Shown here: positions 1-8,901 of the stretch, in pieces
How positions within the stretch are numbered: the stretch's first letter is position 1
How the letters are laid out: every line of letters starts with the position of its first letter
Assembly: GCF_029210375.1 (NCBI RefSeq)
Contig: NZ_JARGER010000043.1
Coordinates: forward strand, 540,249-604,248
Origin: Nocardioides sp. YIM 152315
GTDB taxonomy: Bacteria > Actinomycetota > Actinomycetes > Propionibacteriales > Nocardioidaceae
Direction: 5' to 3'
DNA: 64,000 nucleotides
Program-made: the position numbers and the translations under genes
Notes under the pieces: generated by a model
What the model saw: only the letters and a program-made list of their open reading frames with translations
Told to the model about the DNA's origin: nothing
The model's database searches: none

Positions 1-1197
1 CGCCTTGTCGGGCAGGAAGCGGTCGGAGATGTAGCGGTCGGCCAGCGTCGCGGCCGAGACGAGCGCCTCGTCGGTGATCGTCACCCGGTGGTGCGCCTCG
101 TAGCGGTCGCGCAGGCCCTTGAGCATCTCGATCGTGTGGGCGATCGACGGCTCGGCGACCTGGATCGGCTGGAAGCGGCGCTCCAGCGCGGCGTCCTTCT
201 CGAGGTACTTGCGGTACTCGTCGAGGGTGGTCGCGCCGATCGTCTGCAGCTCGCCGCGGGCCAGCATCGGCTTGAGGATGCTCGCCGCGTCGATCGCGCC
301 CTCGGCGGCGCCGGCGCCCACGAGGGTGTGGATCTCGTCGATGAACAGCACGATGTCGCCGCGGGTGCGGATCTCCTTGAGTACCTTCTTCAGGCGCTCC
401 TCGAAGTCTCCGCGGTAGCGCGAGCCGGCGACCAGCGCCCCGAGGTCGAGGGTGTAGATCTGCTTGTCCTTGAGCGTCTCTGGCACGTTGCCCTTGACGA
501 TGTCCTGGGCCAGGCCCTCGACGATCGTCGTCTTGCCGACGCCGGGCTCGCCGATCAGGACCGGGTTGTTCTTCGTACGGCGGGACAGGATCTGCATGAC
601 CCGCTCGATCTCCTGCTCGCGCCCGATGACCGGGTCGAGCTTGCCCTCGCGCGCGTCCTGGGTGAGGTTGCGGCCGAACTGGTCGAGCACCAGCGAGGAC
701 GACGGGGCGTCGCTCTGCGAGCCGCCGGTCGTGGCGCCGGCGCCGGCGGCCTCCTTGCCCTGGAAGCCCGAGAGCAGCTGGATGACCTGCTGGCGGACCC
801 GGTTGAGGTCGGCGCCCAGCTTCTGCAGCACCTGGGCCGCGACACCCTCGCCCTCCCGGATCAGGCCGAGCAGGATGTGCTCGGTGCCGATGTAGGAGTG
901 GCCGAGCTGCAGCGCCTCGCGCAGGGACAGCTCGAGCACCTTCTTGGCGCGCGGGGTGAAGGGGATGTGACCGCTCGGGGCCTGCTGGCCCTGACCGATG
1001 ATCTCCTCGACCTGCGCGCGCACCGCCTCGAGCGAGATGTCGAGGCTCTCGAGCGCCTTGGCGGCCACGCCCTCACCCTCGTGGATGAGGCCGAGCAGGA
1101 TGTGCTCGGTGCCGATGTAGTTGTGGGAGAGCATGCGGGCCTCTTCCTGGGCCAGCACGACCACCCGACGGGCTCGGTCTGTGAACCGCTCGAACAT
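1..1197 (-). CDS. clpC: ATP-dependent Clp protease ATP-binding subunit ClpC (5' part, partial)
   Basis: N-terminal 399 residues of ClpC, the AAA+ unfoldase that feeds substrates to ClpP in the cytoplasm. The gene runs off the left edge. Reading from the start, two Clp_N repeats are visible (residues about 1-145; HILLGLIHEGEGVAAKAL and HILLGLIREGEGVAAQVL), then the first AAA+ domain with Walker A GEPGVGKT, Walker B VLFIDEIHTL and a GAIDAASILKPMLARGEL segment. The ATG at 1197 is preceded by AGGAGA at good spacing and gives the standard MFERFTDRARRVV start. It is transcribed leftward, divergently from the secreted protein at 1400. A ClgR-like operator lies about 90 bp upstream (1284-1301). Identification is secure; only the C-terminal half is missing. 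Confidence 0.97.
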   Translation of the reverse strand, partial: MFERFTDRARRVVVLAQEEARMLSHNYIGTEHILLGLIHEGEGVAAKALESLDISLEAVRAQVEEIIGQGQQAPSGHIPFTPRAKKVLELSLREALQLGHSYIGTEHILLGLIREGEGVAAQVLQKLGADLNRVRQQVIQLLSGFQGKEAAGAGATTGGSQSDAPSSSLVLDQFGRNLTQDAREGKLDPVIGREQEIERVMQILSRRTKNNPVLIGEPGVGKTTIVEGLAQDIVKGNVPETLKDKQIYTLDLGALVAGSRYRGDFEERLKKVLKEIRTRGDIVLFIDEIHTLVGAGAAEGAIDAASILKPMLARGELQTIGATTLDEYRKYLEKDAALERRFQPIQVAEPSIAHTIEMLKGLRDRYEAHHRVTITDEALVSAATLADRYISDRFLPDKA

Positions 1198-1283
1198 GCG
1201 CATCTCTCCTGAAGCTTCTGGCGGGGCTACGTGGGCTTTCAACCCCACAGACAGCCTACGCGTTCCCCAGCAGCGTCCAATTC

Positions 1284-1301
1284 AGTCCGCTGACAGCGAA
1301 C
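1284..1301. promoter_or_regulatory. ClgR-like operator upstream of clpC
   Basis: The sequence CGCTGACAGCGAAC fits the CGCYNANRGCG core described for the actinobacterial Clp gene regulator ClgR, with AAC on the right flank and one mismatch on the left flank. It lies 87-104 bp before the clpC start codon, in the divergent spacer. ClgR activates clpC and clpP operons in corynebacteria, mycobacteria and Streptomyces. Assignment rests on motif match and context only. Confidence 0.45.
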
Positions 1302-1399
1302 AGTCGGGTTTGTGGGGCCGTCCGGGAAACCGGTTGCCCCGCCCCGGAACCGGCGTGGTAGGCGTGGAATGACCTGTCCACCACCTCTCGGGAGGACGC

Positions 1400-1798
1400 A
1401 TGCGCACCAAGCTCGCCCTGATCGTCGCAGCGACGGCCACGCTCGTGCTCGGCCTCACGCCCGCGGCGTACGCCGCCGACCACAGCATGGTCACCAATGA
1501 CCGCGTGACCCCGGCGGAGGATCCGATCGGCAGCATGTGGTTCAACGAGCACGGCGACGTCGTGACGCTGTGCGACCGCGACGCCGACGGCGTGAAGCCG
1601 ACCCTGCACGTGGCGCTCTACGACCCCTACGACCCCGAGGAGTACGTCCTCACCGTCGGCGGCGAGGACAACTGCGTGACCCGCAAGGCCAGCTCCGGGA
1701 GCCGGTTCAACCTGCCCGAGGACACCGACATCGGCTTCCTGATCTGCAAGTACCCCGACGGCTACTGCAACGCCGCCACCTGGCACAACGACCACTGA
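1400..1798 (+). CDS. Small secreted protein of unknown function
   Basis: 132 residues. The first 25 residues form a Sec signal peptide: MRTKLAL, a hydrophobic stretch, then an AYA-A cleavage site near residues 24-26. The mature part is about 107 residues, acidic, with four cysteines (in the VTLCDRD, EDNCVTR, LICKY and GYCNA contexts) that could form two disulfides outside the cell. GGGAGGACGC before the ATG at 1400 is a strong ribosome binding site. I do not recognise the family. It stands alone, divergent from clpC and convergent with lsr2. Its first seven residues match those of the secreted protein at 63351, which is probably only a shared signal-peptide style. Confidence 0.75.
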   Translation: MRTKLALIVAATATLVLGLTPAAYAADHSMVTNDRVTPAEDPIGSMWFNEHGDVVTLCDRDADGVKPTLHVALYDPYDPEEYVLTVGGEDNCVTRKASSGSRFNLPEDTDIGFLICKYPDGYCNAATWHNDH

Positions 1799-1822
1799 CG
1801 CCAGGTCAGGGGGGTCAGCGGG

Positions 1823-2149
1823 TCAGTGGGCGGCGTCGTACGCCGACCGGACCTCGGTCGAGACCCGACCCCGGTCCGGGACGTCGAAGCCGTTGCCGCG
1901 AGCCCAGTCGCGGATCTCCTTGGCGCTCGGTCCGCCGTTGGCCGCGGCGGACTTGCGACCGCGGCGCGGCGCGGCGCCCACCTTGCGGCCGTGGCCGACG
2001 TACGGCGCGAGCGCGTCGCGCAACTTCGCCGCGTTCTTGTCGTTGAGGTCGATCTCGTACGACGTGCCGTCGAGGCCGAACGAGACGGTCTCGGTCGCCT
2101 CGCTGCCGTCGAGGTCGTCCTCGAGAACAATGTGGATCTTCTGCGCCAT
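1823..2149 (-). CDS. lsr2: Lsr2 nucleoid-associated xenogeneic silencer
   Basis: 108 residues, the usual Lsr2 length. Lsr2 is the actinobacterial H-NS analogue: it dimerises and bridges DNA, silencing AT-rich and acquired genes. The N-terminal dimerisation domain is typical (MAQKIHIVLEDDLDG, then SYEIDLNDKNAAKLRDALAPY). A basic linker follows, then the C-terminal DNA-binding domain with SAKEIRDWARGNGFDVPDRGR, whose RGR at residues 93-95 is the AT-hook-like minor-groove element. The longer open frame extending to 2536 is rejected because MAQK is the conserved start and has GGAAGAGAG just upstream. The 227-bp upstream spacer is noticeably AT-richer than its surroundings, which suits a promoter that Lsr2 might bind itself. 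Confidence 0.97.
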   Translation of the reverse strand: MAQKIHIVLEDDLDGSEATETVSFGLDGTSYEIDLNDKNAAKLRDALAPYVGHGRKVGAAPRRGRKSAAANGGPSAKEIRDWARGNGFDVPDRGRVSTEVRSAYDAAH

Positions 2150-2376
2150 TCTCTCTTCCCATCCCTCAATTGCCGGTGGCCCGCGAAATGTCGGCCATCG
2201 GGGTGATTGCACCAATCCCCCGGACTCGGTCGCAGGAAACACGCAGAGAATACATTCGAGAAGAAATCCGCCACCAGACGCGGGCGACAATTCGCGCAAT
2301 TGGCGCCTTCTCGGACCGCGCGGGTCTCTGGGGTGACCCGAGTCGTCGGCACCGCGAGACGGTCGCGCGCGGTCCG
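2150..2376. promoter_or_regulatory. AT-enriched spacer upstream of lsr2
   Basis: No gene is seen here. The stretch around 2205-2300 contains several A/T runs (for example GAATACATTCGAGAAGAAAT), unusual for this GC-rich window. It most likely carries the lsr2 promoter and perhaps an autoregulatory Lsr2 site. No clear -35/-10 pair could be fixed. Confidence 0.35.
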
Positions 2377-3954
2377 TCAGGAGTCGTGCCCGTCGACCCG
2401 ACCGAGATAGTCGGGCAGATAGGGATCGGTGGTCGGGATCTCCCACCGGGACCTCAGGAACTCCTGCTCCCAGGCGGCGACGGTCGGCTCGCGCGTCTGC
2501 GACTCGAAGTGGTAGGCCCGGGCGGTCGAGATCCACAGGATCCGCTTTTCACACCGCGCGACCTTCAAGCAGAAGTCGACGTCGTTGAAGTTCAGCGGGA
2601 GCTGCTCGGTCATGCCCCCGACGTCGTTGTAGACGTCCCGGGAGATGCCGATGCAGGCTCCGGTGACTCCGGACACCTCGCGATTGAGACGCAATATCGC
2701 GAATGGGCCCGTGGATTGACGCGGCACCGCGCGATAGAGGTGGTGGGGCCATCGCCCCTGGAATACCAATCCGACGTGCTGGTAGCTGGTGTCGGCGAAC
2801 ATCAGGTGGGCACCGGTCATGCCGACGCCGTCCTCGAGCAGGGGCGCAACCAGATCGGGGACGAAGTTGTCGGAGACGATCTCGGTGTCGTCGTTGAGGA
2901 GCAGCAGGAGGTCGCTGGTCGCAGCGAGGACGCCGAGGTTGCACTTCTCGCTGAAGTTGAACGGCCGGTCGTACGCCAGCAGCACCAGCCGGTCACCGGC
3001 GAGCGTCCGCAGCCGGTCGAGGACGACCGGCGGGGTGTCCGTGTCGTGGACCACGACGATCTCGAGATTGTCGTGGCCGCCTCGTTCGATCAGCGAGCGG
3101 ACGGCTTCGACCACGAGGACCCGCTGCTCTCCCCAGATCAGCTTGCCCGTGCCGCGGGTGGGGATGACGACGCTCACCAGTTGCTCCGCGTCGAGCGAGC
3201 GCCGGATGCGGACCGTCGTGGTTTCGGGATCGATCTCGGTGGTCGCCGCGATGCCGAGCCGCTCGAGGTGCTCCTGCACCGCCCGGCGGCGCGCGTCGTC
3301 GGCGTACGGCTTGGCGTGCAGGTCCGCGGCGGTCGAGCCCGCGGACGCGCGCCAGTGGTAGAGCACCTCGGGCACGTGCACGACCCGGCGCGCCCGCTCC
3401 GTCACCCGCAGGACGAGGTCGTGGTCCTGCGATCCGTCGAACCCCGAGCGGAACCCGCCGACCTCGCGCACGAGCGACGTCCGCAACACCGACAGGTGGC
3501 TGGTGTACATCTGCCCGCGGAGTCGCTCCGGCGACCACGGCGGCTTGCGGAAGACGCCGTAGTGGTTGCCGTCTTCGTCGACCTTGTCCTCGTCGGTGTA
3601 CAGGTAGTCGGCGTCGGGGTTCTGCTCGATCGCGTCGTGCACTCGCTCCAACGCCCCCTCCGCGAGGAGGTCGTCGTGGTCGAGCAGGACGATGAACGTG
3701 CCCGTCGCCGCCTCGATGCCGTCATTGCTGGCGGCCACGATGCCGCCGTTGACCGCGCGCTCGACGACGTGGACCCGGTCGTCCGTCGTGGCCGCCCAGC
3801 CGAGCACGTCGCCGACGCCGGCATCGTCGGAGCGGTCGTCGACGAGCACGAGCTCCCAGTCCGTGAGGGACTGACCGAGGACGCACGTGATCGTGGCGCG
3901 CAGTGCCTCCGGGTCGGGGCGGTAGACCGGGGTGACGATCGAGAAGAAGGGCAC
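2377..3954 (-). CDS. Two-domain family 2 glycosyltransferase
   Basis: 525 residues with two GT-A (GT2) domains in tandem. Domain 1 opens with FSIVTPVYRPDPEALRATI and has the metal-binding acidic motif in LLDHDDLLAEGAL. Domain 2 begins near residue 265 (VSVVIPTRGTG) and has its own acidic motif, LLLNDDTEIV, plus GACIGISRDVYNDVGGMTE and NFNDVDFCLK, which are typical acceptor-binding features. No signal peptide or membrane segment is present, so it acts at the cytoplasmic face on a lipid- or nucleotide-linked glycan. The start is GTG at 3954, one base after the upstream methyltransferase stop, so the two genes are translationally coupled. The sugar and polymer cannot be named; O-antigen-like or cell-wall glycan assembly is the likely role. 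Confidence 0.85.
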   Translation of the reverse strand: MPFFSIVTPVYRPDPEALRATITCVLGQSLTDWELVLVDDRSDDAGVGDVLGWAATTDDRVHVVERAVNGGIVAASNDGIEAATGTFIVLLDHDDLLAEGALERVHDAIEQNPDADYLYTDEDKVDEDGNHYGVFRKPPWSPERLRGQMYTSHLSVLRTSLVREVGGFRSGFDGSQDHDLVLRVTERARRVVHVPEVLYHWRASAGSTAADLHAKPYADDARRRAVQEHLERLGIAATTEIDPETTTVRIRRSLDAEQLVSVVIPTRGTGKLIWGEQRVLVVEAVRSLIERGGHDNLEIVVVHDTDTPPVVLDRLRTLAGDRLVLLAYDRPFNFSEKCNLGVLAATSDLLLLLNDDTEIVSDNFVPDLVAPLLEDGVGMTGAHLMFADTSYQHVGLVFQGRWPHHLYRAVPRQSTGPFAILRLNREVSGVTGACIGISRDVYNDVGGMTEQLPLNFNDVDFCLKVARCEKRILWISTARAYHFESQTREPTVAAWEQEFLRSRWEIPTTDPYLPDYLGRVDGHDS

Positions 3955-3955
3955 G

Positions 3956-5101
3956 TCAGCGGCCCCGACGCAGTGCCCGGGCCGGACTGGTCAGCGCCCG
4001 ACCCACGCGCCAGGAGCGGGAGGCGCGAAGCTCGCCGAGCTCGACGTCGAGCCTGGCCTTCTCCTGCTGGATCCGCCGAGCGCGACCGGTCAGCCTCCGG
4101 TTGGCGGTCCGCAACGACTTCAGCTTCGCCCGCTGCTGCTTGAGGTTCTTCTCCATCCGCTGCACCCGACGCTGCAGGTTCTTCACGTTGCGCTCGGCCG
4201 CCTTCGTTCGCGTACGCGCGGTAGCGGCGGTGGCCTCCAGACCGATCACGTGGTCCCGCTGGGTCATGATCGTGTGCCTCAGCTCGGCGTTCTCGGCCTC
4301 GGCCCGCAGCTCCTCGCCGTGGCGGAGCGCGTGCTCGTCGACGAGACGCACCTCGTCGAACGCCACGACGGGCTCCAGCTCGGGAAGCGCCGCAGAGTCG
4401 CCCGGGCGAGCGCGACGGGCCGAGGTGAGGAACTGGTAGACGAAGGAGTCCTCCTGCGCGCGGACCCAGGCGATGACGCTCGCCGGCAAGGCGTCGGCGT
4501 CGACCTCGACCTCCGTGGCGAGCGGGTCGAGCACGACGCCGCGCAGCAGGTCGACCGTCAACCCGACCTCGGCATGCAGCTTCTGCACTCCGGCGCGGTC
4601 GAAGAACCGCAGGTGCGTGCTGTCCAGGAGCCCGGTCTCGGTGTAGGTCCACCGGCCCTCGAGGAGGGACAGCCGGACGGAACCGTGGGCGATGTTCGGG
4701 ATCGAGCAGACCACCCGGCCGTCGTCGGCCAGCAGCTCGACGGCCTCACGCAGGACCCGAGTGGGATCGACCAGGTGCTCCAGCACGTCGCCGAACACGA
4801 TGACGTCGAAGGACCCGCGCTCGAAGTGGTCGGTCAGCGGCGCCACGTCGAGGTCGGCGATGACCAGCTGCTCCAGGTGCGGGCGGGCCCGCTCGGCCGC
4901 TGCCGCGTCTCGGTCGACGCCCCACACGCGGCAGCCGCGGCCGCGCAGGGCGCGGGCGAGACTGCCGGTGGCACAGCCGACGTCGAGGACCCGGACACCG
5001 GACCCGACCAACTCCACCGCCTGGGCCTGGCTGCCGTTCCGGTGCGCGGGGTCGGTCAGGTCGACGTCCGTGTCGTATCGGGCCACTTGGTCTCCAGTCA
5101 C
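3956..5101 (-). CDS. Class I SAM methyltransferase with C-terminal coiled coil
   Basis: 381 residues. The N-terminal half is a class I methyltransferase: VRVLDVGCATGSLARAL is motif I, followed by an acidic strand end (WGVDRD), and FDVIVFGDVLEHLVDP is the motif IV region of the Methyltransf_11/23 group. Residues about 255-345 are rich in heptad-like Glu/Arg/Leu (NAELRHTIMTQRDHVIGLEA, then MEKNLKQQRAKLKSLR) and should form a long coiled coil. This architecture is frequent in polysaccharide clusters, where the coiled coil acts as a chain-length ruler or scaffold. The start is GTG at 5101. The gene is coupled to the downstream glycosyltransferase (1-bp gap), so it probably modifies the same glycan. 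The substrate is unknown. Confidence 0.82.
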   Translation of the reverse strand: MTGDQVARYDTDVDLTDPAHRNGSQAQAVELVGSGVRVLDVGCATGSLARALRGRGCRVWGVDRDAAAAERARPHLEQLVIADLDVAPLTDHFERGSFDVIVFGDVLEHLVDPTRVLREAVELLADDGRVVCSIPNIAHGSVRLSLLEGRWTYTETGLLDSTHLRFFDRAGVQKLHAEVGLTVDLLRGVVLDPLATEVEVDADALPASVIAWVRAQEDSFVYQFLTSARRARPGDSAALPELEPVVAFDEVRLVDEHALRHGEELRAEAENAELRHTIMTQRDHVIGLEATAATARTRTKAAERNVKNLQRRVQRMEKNLKQQRAKLKSLRTANRRLTGRARRIQQEKARLDVELGELRASRSWRVGRALTSPARALRRGR

Positions 5102-5174
5102 GTCTCGTGTCGAGGTGCGAGCAAGACGATCCCCCCGACCAGGTCGCGCGCGACTCTACCGGAGCCCTGGCGGG

Positions 5175-5948
5175 TCAGCCGTTGCGGGCGAACACCAGCT
5201 CCAGACCGCGCAACGTCAGCCACGGATCGTGGTCGGTGAAGCACCGGCACTCGTCGACGAGCAGGGGCGCGAGGTAGCCCGTCGCGATCACCGTGACGTC
5301 GCCGACCGAGGCGCCGAGCTCCTCGATCATCCGGCCGACGATCCCCTCGACCTGGCTGGCAACGCCGAAGACCATCCCCGACTGCAGCGCCTCGACGGTG
5401 TTGCGGGCGATCACCGACCGCGGCCGCGCGAGCTCGACCGTGCGCAGCTGGGCGCCGCGACGTCCGAGCGCCTCGAGCGAGATCTCGATGCCGGGGGCGA
5501 TCGCGCCGCCGACATACTGCCCCTGGCCGTTCACGACCTCGAACGTCGTGGCCGTGCCGCGGAAGTCGACCACGATCGCGGGCCCGCCGTACTCGTGGGC
5601 GGCCGCGAGGGCGTTCATGATCCGGTCGCTGCCGACCTCGCGCGGGTTGTCCATGAGCACGGGGATGCCGGTCCGCACGCCCGGCTCGACGATGACGGTG
5701 GGGAGGGTCGGGAACTGGCTCGCCACCATGTCCCGCCACTCGTGCAGCACGGCCGGCACCGTCGCGCACACCGCGATGCCGTCGACCTCGTCGAGCGCGG
5801 CGCCGAGCAGTCCGCGCAGCAGCACTGCCCACTCGTCGGAGGTACGCCGCGCCTCCGTGGCGACCCGCCAGTCGGCGTGGACCCGCCCGTCGCTGACCAG
5901 GCCCAGCACCGTGTGGCTGTTGCCGATGTCGGCGGCGAGGAGCGCCAT
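5175..5948 (-). CDS. coaX: Type III pantothenate kinase
   Basis: 257 residues. CoaX phosphorylates pantothenate in the first step of CoA synthesis. The ASKHA-fold phosphate 1 loop is DIGNSHT (residues 7-13). VVDFRGTATTFEVV is the second phosphate-binding segment, and the catalytic-Asp strand and GGAIAPGIEIS follow as expected. Length matches the family. The ATG at 5948 shares one base with the nadC stop (TGATG), so the genes are translationally coupled. It ends the pan/nad run, coupling pantothenate synthesis (panC, panD) to its use. In actinobacteria coaX often sits beside nadC/panD, which supports the call. Confidence 0.95.
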   Translation of the reverse strand: MALLAADIGNSHTVLGLVSDGRVHADWRVATEARRTSDEWAVLLRGLLGAALDEVDGIAVCATVPAVLHEWRDMVASQFPTLPTVIVEPGVRTGIPVLMDNPREVGSDRIMNALAAAHEYGGPAIVVDFRGTATTFEVVNGQGQYVGGAIAPGIEISLEALGRRGAQLRTVELARPRSVIARNTVEALQSGMVFGVASQVEGIVGRMIEELGASVGDVTVIATGYLAPLLVDECRCFTDHDPWLTLRGLELVFARNG

Positions 5949-6841
5949 CAGTCCTCGGAGTCCTCGCCGAGATCGAAGCCGAGGTCGAAGACCTGGACCG
6001 AGTGGGTGAGCGCGCCGACGGAGATGAAGTCGACGCCGGTCTCCGCGACCTCGCGAGCGCGCTCGATCGTCAGCCCACCCGAGGCCTCGAGCGTCGCGCG
6101 GTCGGCGGTGAGCCGGACCGCCTCGGCCATCGTCGCGGTGTCCATGTTGTCGAGCAGGATCTCGGTGCAGCCGGCCTCGAGCAGCTGACGCAGCTCGTCG
6201 AGGTCGGTGACCTCGACCTCGACGCGCAGGTCGGGGTACGCCGCGCGCACGGCCTCGTAGGCCGGCACCACGCCACCGGCGGTGACGACGTGGTTGTCCT
6301 TGACCAACGCCCGGTCGCTCAGGCTGAAGCGGTGGTTGACGCCGCCACCGCAGCGGACGGCGTACTTCTGCAGCGCCCGGTAGGTCGGCAGCGTCTTGCG
6401 GGTGTCGAGCACCCGCGCGCGGGTGCCGGCGAGCGCGTCGACCCAGTGGGAGGTCGCGGTCGCGACACCCGAGAGGTGGCTGGCGTAGTTGAGCGCGGTG
6501 CGCTCGGCGGTGAGCAGGCCTCGGGTCGGGCCAGACACCCGCATGACGACGTCGCCGGGCTTGACGTGGGTGCCGTCGGGCACCCGGTCGGTGACCGCGA
6601 CGGTGTCGCCCATGACCTCGTGGAAGACGAGGGCCGCGACGGCCAGGCCCGCCACGACGCCCGCCTCCCGGGCCGCGAGGACGCCGCTGCCGCGGGCCTC
6701 GGCGCCGATCGTGGCGAGCGAGGTGACATCGCCCCGGCCCTCGTGGGCGGGCAGGTCCTCGGCGAGGGCCGCGCGGATCTGGACGCGCACGGCGTCGGGG
6801 TCGAGTCCTGCGGTGCGCAGCTCGTCGTCGTAGGGCATCAT
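5948..6841 (-). CDS. nadC: Nicotinate-nucleotide pyrophosphorylase (quinolinate phosphoribosyltransferase)
   Basis: 297 residues. NadC converts quinolinate and PRPP to nicotinate mononucleotide, CO2 and PPi in de novo NAD synthesis. Visible family motifs are DVTSLATIGAEARGSG, ERTALNYASHLSGVATAT, VLDTRKTLPTYRALQKYAV, GGVNHRFSLSDRALVKDNH and EVEVTDLDELRQLLEAG, containing the Arg/Lys/His residues that bind the two substrates. The start is placed at 6841, where ATG overlaps the nadB stop as ATGA; a second ATG follows immediately at 6838. A longer open frame upstream is the shadow of nadB. It is co-transcribed with nadB and coaX. Confidence 0.96.
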   Translation of the reverse strand: MMPYDDELRTAGLDPDAVRVQIRAALAEDLPAHEGRGDVTSLATIGAEARGSGVLAAREAGVVAGLAVAALVFHEVMGDTVAVTDRVPDGTHVKPGDVVMRVSGPTRGLLTAERTALNYASHLSGVATATSHWVDALAGTRARVLDTRKTLPTYRALQKYAVRCGGGVNHRFSLSDRALVKDNHVVTAGGVVPAYEAVRAAYPDLRVEVEVTDLDELRQLLEAGCTEILLDNMDTATMAEAVRLTADRATLEASGGLTIERAREVAETGVDFISVGALTHSVQVFDLGFDLGEDSED

Positions 6842-8472
6842 GCGAGCTCCATCGCGGTCGCGCCGTCGTGCATGACGACGTCGATGTGGCCAGAGAAGTG
6901 GGTGTCGTCGCGGTCGGGGAAGTCCTCGCGCCAGTGCGAGCCGCGGGTCTCCTCGCGCAGCGCGGCGGCGTCGGCGAGGGCGAGGCTGATCGTGAGCAGG
7001 TTGGTGGTCTCCCACGACTCCTGGTCGACCGCGTCGGCGGCGACGCCCGCGAGCTTGTCGAGGTGGCCGACTGCGTCGGCGAGCCCCTCGGCGCTGCGCA
7101 GCACGCCGGCCAGCCCGGTCATCGCCTCCTGCAGGTCGCGGCGCACGTCGCTCGGCACGAGGCCCGCGGTGCGAGTGTCGCGCGCGGGCGGGAGCAGCGG
7201 GCGGAGCTCACCGGGCAGCACCGTGGCGATCCGCCGGGAGAAGACGAGTCCCTCGAGCAGGGAGTTGGAGGCGAGCCGGTTGGCGCCGTGGACGCCGGAG
7301 CAGGCGACCTCGCCGGTGGCGTAGAGCCCGGGGACGTTGCTGCGCCCCCACAGGTCGGTGCGCACGCCCCCGGAGGCGTAGTGGCAGGCCGGGGCGACGG
7401 GGATCAGGTCCGTGACCGGGTCGACCCCGTGCCGGCGGCAGGTCGCGAGGATCGTCGGGAACCGGCGCTCCCACTTCTCGGGCCCGAAGGCTCGGGCGTC
7501 GAGCCACACGTGCGGCCGGCCGCTCTCACCCATGCGGCGCGTGATCGCCTTGGCCACGACGTCGCGCGGCGCGAGGTCGGCGAGCTCGTGCACGCCCTGC
7601 ATGAGGCGATCGCCGTCCCAGTCGACGAGGAACGCATTTTCTCCGCGCACCGCCTCGGAGATCAGGGGCTGCTGGCCGCGCGAGTCCGGGCCGAGGTACA
7701 TCACCGTCGGGTGGAACTGCACGAACTCCAGGTCGCGCAGCACCGCACCCGCCCGCAGCGCGACGGCCATGCCGTCGCCGGTCGAGACCGCCGGGTTCGT
7801 CGTCTGCGCGAACACCTGGCCGAGGCCGCCGCTGGCCAGCACCACCGCGCGGCAGAGGACCGCGCCGACCCCGTCGCGCTGGCCCTCGCCCATCACGTGC
7901 AGCGTCAGCCCCGCGATGCCTCCGTCGTCCGCGAGCAGCAGGTCCACGGCGAGCGCGTGCTGGATGACCTCGATCTCGGGAGCCTGCTCGATCGCGGCGA
8001 TCAGCGCCCGCTGGATCTCGGCGCCCGTGGCGTCGCCGCCGGCGTGCGCGATCCGGTCCCGGTGGTGGCCGCCCTCGCGGGTGAGCGAGAGCTCGCCGTC
8101 GGGGTCGTGGTCGAAGTTGGTGCCGAGCGCGATCAGCTCGCGCACGGCGTCCGGGCCCTCGGTCACCAGCACCTCGACCGCGGCACGGTCGCAGGCGCCG
8201 GCCCCGGCGACCAGCGTGTCGTCGAGGTGCTCCTGCGGGGTGTCCCCGGGGCCGAGTGCCGCGGCGATCCCGCCCTGCGCCCACTGCGTCGAGCCGGCGG
8301 CGAGCACGTCCTTGGTCACCACCAGGACCTTGCCGACCTGCCCGCGCAACCGCAGCGCCGCGGTCAGTCCCGCGATGCCGGAGCCGACGACGACGACGTC
8401 GGCCGTGGTGGTCCAGCCGGGTGCCGGGGCGAGCAGGCGTCCGGGCACGCGCCGGACGGGGGCGGTGGGCAT
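6838..8472 (-). CDS. nadB: L-aspartate oxidase
   Basis: 544 residues. NadB oxidises L-aspartate to iminoaspartate using FAD, the first step of de novo NAD synthesis. The N-terminal dinucleotide fold has GSGIAG (residues 30-35). STQWAQGGIAAAL, SLTREGGHHRDRIAHAGGDATGAEI and LEFVQFHPTVMYLG are the fumarate reductase/succinate dehydrogenase-like flavoprotein motifs that bind FAD and substrate; ACHYASGGVRTDLWGRS and GEVACSGVHGANRLASNSLLE complete the signature. The 10-bp gap to panD and the ATGA overlap with nadC place it inside one operon. nadA is not visible in this window, so quinolinate synthase must be elsewhere. Confidence 0.97.
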   Translation of the reverse strand: MPTAPVRRVPGRLLAPAPGWTTTADVVVVGSGIAGLTAALRLRGQVGKVLVVTKDVLAAGSTQWAQGGIAAALGPGDTPQEHLDDTLVAGAGACDRAAVEVLVTEGPDAVRELIALGTNFDHDPDGELSLTREGGHHRDRIAHAGGDATGAEIQRALIAAIEQAPEIEVIQHALAVDLLLADDGGIAGLTLHVMGEGQRDGVGAVLCRAVVLASGGLGQVFAQTTNPAVSTGDGMAVALRAGAVLRDLEFVQFHPTVMYLGPDSRGQQPLISEAVRGENAFLVDWDGDRLMQGVHELADLAPRDVVAKAITRRMGESGRPHVWLDARAFGPEKWERRFPTILATCRRHGVDPVTDLIPVAPACHYASGGVRTDLWGRSNVPGLYATGEVACSGVHGANRLASNSLLEGLVFSRRIATVLPGELRPLLPPARDTRTAGLVPSDVRRDLQEAMTGLAGVLRSAEGLADAVGHLDKLAGVAADAVDQESWETTNLLTISLALADAAALREETRGSHWREDFPDRDDTHFSGHIDVVMHDGATAMELA

Positions 8473-8481
8473 TGGCGAAAT

Positions 8482-8901
8482 CTATCGCCCGGACAGCTGG
8501 TCGCCGCGGACAAGTCCGGACCCGGCCACCGCCTCGGCCGGGTCGAAGCCCGTAGCCAGGATCTTGTTGTCGGCGTCGACGAAGACGACGTGCGGCTGGA
8601 GCTCCTTCGCCTGCGCGGTCTCCATCTGGCCGTAGCCGATGAGGATCACGAGGTCACCCGGGTGCACCAGCCGCGCGGCCGCGCCGTTGATGCCGATGAC
8701 ACCGGAGCCCCGCTCGCCCGCGATCGTGTAGGTCTCCAGGCGCGCGCCGTTGGTGATGTCGACGATGTGCACGAGCTCGCCGGGCAGCAGGTCGGCGGCC
8801 TCGAGGAGGTCCTCGTCGACGGTCACCGAGCCGACGTAGTGCAGGTCCGCCTGCGTGACGGTGGCGCGGTGGATCTTGCTCTTCATCATGGTGCGGAGCA
8901 T
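8482..8901 (-). CDS. panD: Aspartate 1-decarboxylase precursor
   Basis: 139 residues. PanD makes beta-alanine from aspartate for pantothenate synthesis. The proenzyme self-cleaves at Gly-Ser to create the pyruvoyl cofactor; here the site is G24-S25 in LHYVGSVTVD. Downstream ITNGARLETYTI, GINGAAARLVHPGDLVI and the C-terminal tail agree with the family. The start MLRTMMKSKIHRATV is the conserved actinobacterial N-terminus, and the ATG at 8901 shares one base with the panC stop (TGATG). It supplies beta-alanine for PanC encoded immediately upstream and competes with NadB for the same substrate, aspartate. Confidence 0.97.
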   Translation of the reverse strand: MLRTMMKSKIHRATVTQADLHYVGSVTVDEDLLEAADLLPGELVHIVDITNGARLETYTIAGERGSGVIGINGAAARLVHPGDLVILIGYGQMETAQAKELQPHVVFVDADNKILATGFDPAEAVAGSGLVRGDQLSGR

